Positions 1-6,600 of a stretch of 7,135 bases of DNA are shown piece after piece. The DNA lies in assembly GCA_900321945.1 (NCBI GenBank), contig ONXY01000456.1, positions 1 to 7,135 on the forward strand, written 5' to 3'. This stretch comes from an uncultured Eubacteriales bacterium. Lineage in GTDB: Bacteria > Bacillota_A > Clostridia > Christensenellales > Aristaeellaceae. Every line of letters begins with the position of its first letter. Within the stretch, counting starts at the first letter, position 1. Below the pieces are notes generated by a model. It saw only the letters and a list, made by a program, of their open reading frames with translations, made no database searches and was not told the DNA's origin. The position numbers and the translations under genes were made by a program.

Positions 1-104
1 GCCACGATGAAGACGACTGTCAGGATCAGCTTGACTCTGGGATCCAGACGGTGCACCGGGCTGTCCACCGGGTAATACTGGCCCATCGTGATATTGTTCA
101 GCAC
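1..104 (-). CDS. ecfT: EcfT, ECF transporter transmembrane component (5' end only)
   Basis: This is the N-terminal 34 codons of the scaffold membrane protein of the energy-coupling-factor transporter; the rest lies beyond the left edge. The visible protein starts MLNNITMGQYYPVDSPVHRL, then DPRVKLILTVVFIV. The GQYYP...DSP(V/I)HRLDPR.K motif followed by the first hydrophobic helix is the hallmark start of EcfT. In the complex, EcfT couples the two ATPases to exchangeable S components. The start is GTG at 104, which overlaps the ecfA2 stop codon (GTGCTGA). An AAGGGGGAG ribosome binding site (118-110) lies 5 nt upstream. The alternative ATG at 86 (residue 7) has no comparable site. The overlap implies translational coupling with ecfA2. 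Family identity is confident from the motif and the position directly after ecfA2; nothing can be said about the missing part. Confidence 0.9.
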   Translation of the reverse strand, partial: MLNNITMGQYYPVDSPVHRLDPRVKLILTVVFIV

Positions 105-961
105 GGCTTCTCCCCCTTCCAGAGGCGGAGGAGCGCGTCCCGCATTTCCTCCGGACGGTACAGATCCGGAGGAAGGGGATATCCCTTCTCCCGCAGCGCG
201 GCGCAGAGCTTCGAAACCTCCGGGACATCCAGACCGATGGACGTCAGCAGATCCCTCCGCGCGAAAACGGCCCGGGGCGTGTCGTCCGCGACCAGCCTGC
301 CTCCGGAGATGACCAGCAGGCGGGACGCCAGACGGGCCATATCCTCCATGGAATGGGAAACCATCAGGATCGTTGTGCTTTCCTTTTCACGAAGCTCTTC
401 CAGCATCGACAGAATCCGGTCGCGGCCCCGGGGATCCAGTCCGGCGGTGGGCTCGTCCAGAATCAGCACTTTCGGGGCCATCGCCAGCACGCCTGCGATG
501 GCGACCCGCCTCATCTGACCTCCGGAAAGCTCGAAGGGGCTCTTTTCAGCGTATTTCTCATAATCCAGGTGGACGCTTTCCATGGCGTGGCGGACACGCC
601 GGTCAATCTCCTCCGCGGAGAGACCCTGGTTTTTCGGCCCGAAAGCGATATCCTTCGCCACGGTTTCCTCGAACAGCTGGTATTCCGGATACTGAAACAC
701 CAGGCCGATCCGCTGCCGCAGGGCCCGGCGGTTGACTTTTTCGCCGTTCAGATCTTCGCCGTCAATAAGAACCTGGCCGGAAGTGGGCTTCAGAAGACCG
801 TTCAGATGCTGTACCAGCGTGGTTTTTCCGGAGCCCGTGTGGCCGACGATTCCGATGAATTCCCCTTCCCGGACGGTAAAGGAAACGTCGTTCAGGGCGA
901 CGGTGCTCAGCGCGCTGCCCGCGGAATAGGTATGGGTCAGGTGACGGACTTCAATGGGCAA
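98..961 (-). CDS. ecfA2: EcfA2, ECF transporter ATP-binding subunit 2
   Basis: This 287-residue ABC ATPase is one of the two nucleotide-binding subunits that power ECF importers of vitamins and trace nutrients at the cytoplasmic membrane. Visible motifs are Walker A GHTGSGKT (40-47), Q-loop FQYPEYQLFEETV (Q90), signature LSGGQ (145-149), Walker B VLILDE (165-170) and the switch His203. The Q-loop form FQYPE.QLFEETV is characteristic of EcfA2 rather than EcfA1, and the C-terminal extension of about 80 residues fits the EcfA family. The start is TTG at 961, giving MPIEVRHLTHTYSAG; it is set by a near-perfect AAGGAGGTG (978-970) at 8 nt spacing and by homology to the usual N-terminus. The gene overlaps the end of ecfA1 by 25 bp, and ecfT begins across its stop codon, so the three genes are very likely co-translated. 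No key residue is missing. Confidence 0.95.
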   Translation of the reverse strand: MPIEVRHLTHTYSAGSALSTVALNDVSFTVREGEFIGIVGHTGSGKTTLVQHLNGLLKPTSGQVLIDGEDLNGEKVNRRALRQRIGLVFQYPEYQLFEETVAKDIAFGPKNQGLSAEEIDRRVRHAMESVHLDYEKYAEKSPFELSGGQMRRVAIAGVLAMAPKVLILDEPTAGLDPRGRDRILSMLEELREKESTTILMVSHSMEDMARLASRLLVISGGRLVADDTPRAVFARRDLLTSIGLDVPEVSKLCAALREKGYPLPPDLYRPEEMRDALLRLWKGEKPC

Positions 962-1791
962 AGCCTTTCCACCTCCTTCACCATTTCTTCCACCGTGAGA
1001 ATATCCTTTCCGAAGGGCATGCCCGCTTCCCGGAGTTCAGCCGACAGCGATGTCATTCTGGGAACATCCAGATGAAGTTCCCGCATGCGGGCCACGTCCC
1101 GGAAAATCTCCCGGGGCGTTCCGTCGGAAACGACGGTTCCGTCAGAAACGACCAGAATCCGGTCCGCCTGCGCGGCCTCTTCCATGAAGTGCGTAATCCA
1201 GACAACCGTGATCCCCTTGTTCCGGTTCAGCGAGCGGATGGTATCCAGCACTTCGCTGCGGCCGGACGGGTCCAGCATGGCAGTGGCTTCGTCCGCGATG
1301 AGAACGGACGGCTCCATCGCCAGAATGCCGGCTACGGCGACGCGCTGTTTCTGCCCGCCCGAAAGCATATGCGGAGAGGAGTCCGCGAAACGGCTCATCT
1401 GTACGGAGGCCAGCGCGGACTCAACCCGGGGAATCATTTCTTCCTGCGGAACGCCCAGATTTTCCAGGCCGAAAGCGACGTCCTCCTTCACGACCGTGGC
1501 TACGATCTGATTGTCGGGATTCTGGAAAATCATTCCGGCGCGGCGCCGGATTTCCCAGACGTTCTCGTCCTTCCGCGTGTCGTATCCGCAGACGACCACG
1601 CTGCCTTCGGTGGGAATGTACAGAGCGTTCAGCAGCTTGGCAAGGGTGGACTTTCCGGAGCCGTTGTGGCCCAGCACGGCGACAAACTCGCCTTCGCGGA
1701 TCTCCGCACGGACCCCGGAAAGAGCGGGCGACGCGGCTTCCTCATAGGTATAGGAGACGTTCTCCGCCTGAATCCGGATCTGTTTCTCCAT
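937..1791 (-). CDS. ecfA1: EcfA1, ECF transporter ATP-binding subunit 1
   Basis: This 284-residue ABC ATPase pairs with EcfA2 in the heterodimeric motor of a group II ECF transporter. Motifs are Walker A GHNGSGKS (41-48), Q-loop FQNPDNQIVATVV (Q90), signature LSGGQ (143-147), Walker B VLIADE (163-168) in the context DEATAMLDP, and the switch His201. FQNPDNQ.V and DEATAMLDP are the typical EcfA1 signatures and separate it from EcfA2. The open frame extends upstream to 1923, but that extension has no family resemblance and overlaps the preceding gene. ATG at 1791 (MEKQIRIQAENVSYTY) has a GGGAGGA site (1807-1801) at 9 nt spacing and matches the usual start. It lies 22 nt after the metallophosphoesterase stop codon. 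The S component that would give the transporter its substrate is not encoded here; group II systems normally share the motor among scattered S components. Confidence 0.95.
   Translation of the reverse strand: MEKQIRIQAENVSYTYEEAASPALSGVRAEIREGEFVAVLGHNGSGKSTLAKLLNALYIPTEGSVVVCGYDTRKDENVWEIRRRAGMIFQNPDNQIVATVVKEDVAFGLENLGVPQEEMIPRVESALASVQMSRFADSSPHMLSGGQKQRVAVAGILAMEPSVLIADEATAMLDPSGRSEVLDTIRSLNRNKGITVVWITHFMEEAAQADRILVVSDGTVVSDGTPREIFRDVARMRELHLDVPRMTSLSAELREAGMPFGKDILTVEEMVKEVERLCPLKSVT
970..978 (-). promoter_or_regulatory. Ribosome binding site of ecfA2 (TTG start)
   Basis: AAGGAGGTG on the minus strand lies inside the 3' end of ecfA1, 8 nt before the TTG at 961. Such a strong site explains the weak start codon and supports re-initiation or coupled translation after ecfA1. 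Confidence 0.85.
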
Positions 1792-1813
1792 TGGTTGCTT
1801 TCCTCCCGGTCTG

Positions 1814-2752
1814 TCAGGGCAGACTGATATCGATGCAGTGTATCCTGGGCGGGCAGAACACCCGGGCAGGGATGACGGAACAGCCGGCGCCCGCTGAAAC
1901 CAGCAGATCGGACCGGTTTTCAACCAGCCATCCGCCGCGGTACCGGTCGTCCACGTCCGCCCCGATATCCAGCAGAGGTCCGATTCCGGCGATCTGACCG
2001 CCGTGCGTATGGCCGAAAAGAGCCAGATCGAACCAGCCCAGCCGTCCGCTCCGGTCCGACGCGCGCTGGGCGTCCGTGATCACAGAGGGATTATGACTCA
2101 GAAAGACAACGTAATCCTCCGCGGATGTGCCGCGGGCCAGCGCCTCAAGATCAGGCGTTCCGGTCAGCACGTCGTCCAGCCCCGCGACGTAGATGACGCT
2201 GGTCCCCACGCGGACCGCGGCCACGTCGTTCACAAGGGGCGTAACCCCCGCGTCGCGCATGGCGTCCGTAACCGTGTTCCTTTCCAGATCGTCCCCCCCG
2301 TGATCCGCTTCTCCCAGCACGCCGAGCATCGCGTAACGGGCGTGAATGGACGGGAGCTTCCTGAAAAAATCGACGGCGGCTTTCGGACTGTCCCCGACAT
2401 CCCCGCCGAAAAGGACAATGTCCGGCTTCAGATTGTTAATCTGGTTTACCAGCGATGAAACCCGGCCGTCCGGAAAGAAGAAACCGTAATGGATATCCGA
2501 CAGGAACACCACCCTGAGACGGCCGATGTCCGCCGGAAGATCCTCAGAAGTCAGGTTTGCGCGGTCCACCCGGATAAACATGACTTCCGTAAACGGAAGA
2601 ACCAGCAGAAACAGGAGCAGGATCATCGCGGCGATAATCAAGCGGCGGCGGCGCCTGTTCCGAAGCTGGTGCCTGGAGCGGTAATGAGACGAGGCCGTGG
2701 ATGAAACCGCCCAGGGCACGGAAGGCGCATGCTTCCCCCGATATCCGTTCAT
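1814..2752 (-). CDS. Membrane-anchored calcineurin-like metallophosphoesterase (YkuE/YaeI-like)
   Basis: A 312-residue protein with an Arg-rich stretch (RRRRR, 33-37), one N-terminal membrane helix (about 38-56), and then a calcineurin-like phosphoesterase domain, probably outside the cytoplasm. Metal-site motifs are visible in order: DIH (D86, H88), GGD (D118), SHNP (H220) and GHTHGG (247-252). The third motif, normally GNH(D/E), reads GEADHG (147-152), so the conserved Asn ligand and the following His are displaced or lost; activity may be altered. The start ATG at 2752 has an excellent AAAGGAGGT (2768-2760) 7 nt upstream. It is the first gene of the run leading into ecfA1 with a 22-nt gap, so it is probably co-transcribed with the ECF genes. 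YkuE/YaeI relatives are linked to removal of phosphate from lipids or envelope molecules, but the substrate here is unknown. The family call is firm, the specific function is not. Confidence 0.85.
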   Translation of the reverse strand: MNGYRGKHAPSVPWAVSSTASSHYRSRHQLRNRRRRRLIIAAMILLLFLLVLPFTEVMFIRVDRANLTSEDLPADIGRLRVVFLSDIHYGFFFPDGRVSSLVNQINNLKPDIVLFGGDVGDSPKAAVDFFRKLPSIHARYAMLGVLGEADHGGDDLERNTVTDAMRDAGVTPLVNDVAAVRVGTSVIYVAGLDDVLTGTPDLEALARGTSAEDYVVFLSHNPSVITDAQRASDRSGRLGWFDLALFGHTHGGQIAGIGPLLDIGADVDDRYRGGWLVENRSDLLVSAGAGCSVIPARVFCPPRIHCIDISLP

Positions 2753-2759
2753 CCCGCGG

Positions 2760-2768
2760 ACCTCCTTT
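2760..2768 (-). promoter_or_regulatory. Ribosome binding site of the metallophosphoesterase gene
   Basis: AAAGGAGGT on the minus strand is nearly a full complement of the 16S rRNA 3' end and sits 7 nt before ATG 2752. It fixes the start of the phosphoesterase ahead of the later in-frame Met codons, which fall inside the membrane helix. Confidence 0.85.
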
Positions 2769-2792
2769 CCTCCGGAACAGCATAAAGAACAG

Positions 2793-2814
2793 GCCCGGCC
2801 TTTCCGGACCGGGC
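2793..2814 (-). terminator. Probable rho-independent terminator after the GNAT gene
   Basis: The minus strand reads GCCCGGTCC, loop GGAAA, then GGCCGGGC: an 8-bp GC stem with one bulged T, preceded by AATAAA. The following tract (CTGTTCTTTA) is only moderately T-rich. On the plus strand the hairpin is followed by TTTATT. It lies about 30 nt after the GNAT stop codon and would end that transcript, though the weak U-tract suggests incomplete termination and some read-through into the phosphoesterase. Confidence 0.6.
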
Positions 2815-2817
2815 TTT

Positions 2818-2846
2818 ATTGTACACGAAATGAGCGGAGACTTCAA
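2818..2846 (-). promoter_or_regulatory. Candidate sigma-A promoter for the phosphoesterase-ecf operon
   Basis: On the minus strand, TTGAAG (2846-2841) and TACAAT (2823-2818) are separated by 17 bp. The -35 element overlaps the GNAT stop codon. The predicted transcription start, near 2811, falls inside the terminator hairpin, so transcripts from this promoter would lack the full stem and would not be terminated. The 5' leader would be about 60 nt. The match is good at -10 and partial (4 of 6) at -35; there is no experimental support. Confidence 0.45.
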
Positions 2847-3445
2847 GAAGGAAGAAGATCGCTTTTCAGAACCGCCCACAGCGCCACGTCCGCCGGCTCG
2901 CCCTTGTTGATCACGCGGGAACGGAGAACGCCTTCCTTCTTCATGCCGCATTTTTCGAGCACGCGGCCGCTCGCCGGGTTCCGGACGTCGTGCTGCGCTT
3001 CCACGCGGATGACGGGGAGATCCCCGAATACAGACCGCAGCACGCGTGAAACCGCCTCGGTCATGATTCCTCTGTTCCAGTACTCTCTGGAGAGAGAGTA
3101 ACCGATTTCACACGAAAGGTTTTCCGGGGAGTAGAACATGAATCCGACCGTGCCGATCACACGCCCCGTCTCCTTCAGCACAATTCCCCAGGAAGAAGGA
3201 AGGGCGCTCCGGTACAGTCTCCTGATATAGCGGATATACTCCCTTGTTTCGCGGACGGAAGTATGCGCCGGCCAGAGCACATAGCGCGCGACCTCCGGGT
3301 CCGACGTCCAGAGAAAGAGATCCTCCGCGTCCCGCATCCGGAGAGGCCGGAGCACCAGACGGGTCGTTTCCAGAAGAGGGAGACGGCGGAAGTACGCGTA
3401 TACGGGCGACTCAGAGGCGAATCCGGGGAAAATCTGTCTGCTCAT
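2843..3445 (-). CDS. GNAT-family N-acetyltransferase (RimJ/RimL-like)
   Basis: A 200-residue acetyltransferase of the GNAT superfamily, RimJ/RimL-like subgroup, expected to move an acetyl group from acetyl-CoA to an amine on a protein terminus or small molecule. The N-terminal strand ETTRLVLRPLRMRDAEDLF (26-44) is typical. GYSLSREYWNRGIMTEAV (115-132) carries the acetyl-CoA phosphate-binding loop, here RGIMTEA where RGYATEA is more common. RVEAQHDVRNPASGRVLEKCGM (147-168) is the conserved C-terminal strand-helix with the catalytic-site Asn156 region. An upstream in-frame Met at 3511 exists, but ATG 3445 is preferred: AAGGA lies 8 nt upstream, and the 22-residue extension is hydrophobic and atypical. 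It stands alone between a divergent gene and a hairpin, so it is probably monocistronic. I saw no convincing promoter for it in 3446-3600. The acceptor substrate cannot be predicted. Confidence 0.88.
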   Translation of the reverse strand: MSRQIFPGFASESPVYAYFRRLPLLETTRLVLRPLRMRDAEDLFLWTSDPEVARYVLWPAHTSVRETREYIRYIRRLYRSALPSSWGIVLKETGRVIGTVGFMFYSPENLSCEIGYSLSREYWNRGIMTEAVSRVLRSVFGDLPVIRVEAQHDVRNPASGRVLEKCGMKKEGVLRSRVINKGEPADVALWAVLKSDLLPS

Positions 3446-3569
3446 TTCAAAAATCCTTAACAAATCGGGCAGGATGTTACAAATCAATAAAAAAATGACG
3501 AAGCGAAACAACCCTTGAAATTCGACGGGAAGAAATAAAAATCCTGCATTTCAGGCCGATGTAAGATAT
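3446..3569. other. Divergent intergenic region, AT-rich
   Basis: This stretch lies between the GNAT start and the -35 box of the SH3-protein gene. It contains AT-rich runs (such as AATAAAAAAAT at 3486-3496) and one copy of the 9-mer ATGTTACAA (3474-3482) that recurs at 3618-3626. I found no open frame with a ribosome binding site, no RNA gene and no clear promoter for the GNAT gene. Confidence 0.5.
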
Positions 3570-3598
3570 TTGACAATATTGAGCGGGAAGGGTACAAT
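3570..3598 (+). promoter_or_regulatory. Near-consensus sigma-A promoter of the SH3/stalk protein gene
   Basis: TTGACA (3570-3575, perfect -35) and TACAAT (3593-3598, one mismatch at -10) are separated by 17 bp in an otherwise AT-rich stretch. Transcription would start near 3605, giving a leader of roughly 40 nt before ATG 3644. The quality of both boxes suggests strong constitutive expression. No clear operator palindrome overlaps it. Confidence 0.85.
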
Positions 3599-3627
3599 AG
3601 ATCCATCCCACGCAGGAATGTTACAAC

Positions 3628-3634
3628 AGGAGGG
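3628..3634 (+). promoter_or_regulatory. Ribosome binding site deciding the SH3-protein start
   Basis: AGGAGGG directly abuts an ATG at 3635, too close for normal initiation. The next in-frame ATG at 3644 sits 9 nt downstream, which is good spacing; a third ATG follows at 3647. The start is therefore placed at 3644 and the protein begins MMKAGFFRR. Confidence 0.75.
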
Positions 3635-3643
3635 ATGACAACG

Positions 3644-6600
3644 ATGATGAAAGCCGGTTTTTTCAGAAGAATGCTGGCAGCGCTGACAGCCTGTCTGATG
3701 CTTTTCGCTTCGGCGGGCGCTCTGAGCGATCCCGCGGGAAAACTGCAGAACACGCAGATCACCGTTCTGTGGACGGATGAGAACGGAAATGAATATTCCT
3801 GGCCCGCCTGGCCCGTTGAGGGCAGGGAAGGTGCATACTGGGTTCAGGTTCCGGCGGAGGCGCTGGGGAACCTGACCCTTCAGATTTCCAATCCGGATTA
3901 CGACGACGTGATCTATCCGGAAAACGGCATGGTTCTTGCGGACGTGCAGGACGCCGGGACGACCCTGGACGGGCCTTATGTTCCGATTCAGGCCGCCGAC
4001 GCGGAAGGAACGGCTTATCTCCAGCTGTATCTTTCCACGCAGGCTGCGGCGCCGGAACCTGAACCTACGGCCGTCCCGACGGAGGAGCCCACGGCGACCC
4101 CGACGGAAGAACCCACGGCGACCCCGACGGAAGAACCCGCGGCGACCCCGACGGAAGAACCCGCGGCGACCCCGACGGAAGAGCCCGCGGCGACCCCGAC
4201 GGAGGAGCCCGCACCGACGCCGACGATTGTCCCGGTGGAAGAAACGGAGGAACCCGCTCCCACGGAACCTTCCGAGCCGGAACCCGTTGAAACGGTTATC
4301 CCGGTCGGAACCATGATCAACCGCTACGGCGTAATCAACGACAAGCAGGTAGCCGTCCGGTCCGAGCAGAGCACGAAGAAGGACAAGACAGTACTGGCCC
4401 GGCTGAGCAAGGGCGAGCACATCTATATGCTGCAGGAGCGGATCAACGACAACCGGGACAGCTGGACAGCCGTGCTTTACGAAGGACGGGTCGCGTACGT
4501 CATGAGCAAATTCCTGACGCCGCTGTCCCAGGCCGAAAGCGACGCCTATATGGGAGAGACCGGCGCGTATGTGCAGCCGATGACGGAAGCCGAGCTGGCC
4601 GAGCTGGAGGATTCCGCGCGGGAAGGCGCGGCGGATCCTGAAAACAGCGGCACCAGAGGAGCGGACCGGCCGGCGGGAACGCCGGAGGAAACTCCCGCGG
4701 ATGAGCAGCCGGAGGAAACTCCCTCCGGCGAACAGACACAGGAAACCGAAACGACTCCCGCTCCCACGGAGGAGCCCACGGAAGAGCCCACGGAGGAACC
4801 CGCTCCGGAGCCCACGCCGGCGGAGACGCCCATTCCGGTCGGAGAAATGATCAACCGGTTCGCCCGCACGAATTCCAAATCCGTAAACGTGCGGACGGAG
4901 CCGAACAAAAACGCGAAAAAGCTGTTCAAGAACAGCCTGAAAAAAGGAGAAACGATTTACGCGCTTCGGGAGGAAGTCAACGACGAAGGCGAAACCTGGA
5001 TGCGGGTCATGCGGAACGGGAAGACGGGATTTATCCGGTCCGATCTGCTGGATGTTCTGACTCAGGCCGAGAGCGACGCGGTCATGGCCAAAATCAAGGG
5101 GACTCCCGTTCCCCCTGTGACGGCGGAAGATATAGACGGCAGGCCGGAAGAACCCGCGGATGAAACGCCCGGGCAGGAGCCTGCCGGGACTCCGACGGAG
5201 GAACCCGAGGCGACTGCGACAGAAGAGCCCGAGGCGACGCCGACAGAAGAACCCGAGGCGACTCCGACAGAAGAACCCGAGGCGACTGCGACAGAAGAGC
5301 CCACGGCGACTCCGACGGAGGAGCCCACCGCCACTCCGACGGAGGAACCCACCGCCACTCCGACAGAGGAGCCCACCGCCACTCCGACAGAGGAGCCCAC
5401 CGCGACTCCGACGGAGGAACCCACAGCCACTCCGACGGAGGAACCCACCGCGACCCCGACGGCGGAACCCACTTCCACCCCCACGTCCGCGGTAACCGCG
5501 GAACCGCCGCAGGTGACCGGCTACGCCGTCACGATCGGAGACGGCGCCTACGTCCGGAACTGGCCCAGCACCAACAGCGTCATCATGGACGAGCTTCCGG
5601 GAAACAAGGTGGTCTTTGTCAACGCCCAGATCTATGTGGACGGCGTCGCCTGGCATCAGATTCAGTATAACGGCAATCTCGGCTACGTCCGGGCGGACAT
5701 GCTCAGAATGATGAGCGAAAGGGAGATCATCCAGTACCTGGATCAGATGAACGCGACCCCGGAGCCCACGGCGGCTATCACCGTGGAGCCTTACGACGGC
5801 AACAGCCTGAGCAGCTACGGCTACACGACGACAACAGTCAATTTCCGTGAAAGCGCGAGCACGACGTCAGCCCGCCTGCGCCAGCTGAAGCGCTACGCGT
5901 TCTGCCTGGTGCTCGGAACGACAGAGGTCAACAGGGAAACCTGGTACCGCGTAAGCTACGACGGAAAGACGGGATACATTAAGGGCAGTTATTTCAAGCA
6001 GATGACGCTCAGCGAGCTGGAAAGCTTCCTCGCTTCGCCCGAGTACGCGGAAGGCCTCGCGAACAACGCGGTGAAGTCCGGTACCGGCAGCGGCAGCGGA
6101 TCCTCCTCCGGGAACTCCGCTTCCGTCACCCCGGCCTCCGCAGAGGATCAGAAGGTCGACACCTGGAAAAACCCGGACAGCGGAATCGTCGTCAGCTATG
6201 AGCCTTTCGATCCCTTCGCCACGCCTGCCCCGCTGAGCACGGAGGAACCGAACGATTATCTGAATTCCCTGGTGAGGGACGTTCAGAGCGGTTCCATGAC
6301 CATGGAACAGGCGGAGACGCTGCTGAAGGTGCATTATCAGGGCGCGGCGGATCCCGATAAGATGGTGGCCGACGGCCTTGCCTACATTCGCGAGCAGGTA
6401 GGCGCCCAGGAGGAGACAGCCACGCCCGAGCCGACCGAAGAGGCCCTCGCGACCGCGGAACCTGAACCGCCGCAGGAGGAGACCGGCGAGGACGTAGGCA
6501 GCAAGGGCCCGGGCGCCGCCGTGTGGGTTGTGATTATCGCCGCCGTACTGGCCGCGGCGGGCGGCGGATACGGCTGGTATTCCAGCAGCCAGAGGAAACG

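Noticed and set aside
353..1827. Plus-strand open frames opposite ecfA2 and ecfA1
   Set aside because: The minus strand carries complete ABC ATPase motifs across the same bases. The plus frames show no motifs and arise from GC-rich codon bias.
1792..1923. 44-codon upstream extension of ecfA1
   Set aside because: It overlaps the end of the phosphoesterase gene in another frame, has no family similarity, and the internal ATG at 1791 has a strong ribosome binding site.
3446..3511. 22-codon upstream extension of the GNAT gene
   Set aside because: The extension is hydrophobic and atypical for GNAT enzymes, and the ATG at 3445 has an AAGGA site at good spacing.
3683..3694. Lipobox-like LTAC (residues 14-17) suggesting a lipoprotein
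   Set aside because: The hydrophobic stretch before Cys17 is only about 7 residues, and the hydrophobic core continues past it to a normal AxA-type cleavage site, so an ordinary Sec signal peptide fits better.
4076..5479. CRISPR-like regular repeats
   Set aside because: The 24-bp units are contiguous with no spacers, stay in one reading frame and encode a Pro/Thr/Glu stalk.
4015..5484. Antisense and shifted frames encoding GSSVGVAV or RRNPRRPRRK repeats
   Set aside because: These are by-products of the tandem repeat, whose length is a multiple of three and so leaves all frames open. None has independent evidence of coding.
3551..5656. Long antisense open frame of about 700 codons opposite the SH3/stalk gene, full of RRGRRGF-type repeats
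   Set aside because: It is the antisense reading of the 24-bp repeats and surrounding GC-rich codons. Its Arg/Gly pattern follows the repeat period, it has no fitting ribosome binding site, and the plus-strand gene has signal peptide, domains, promoter and terminator.
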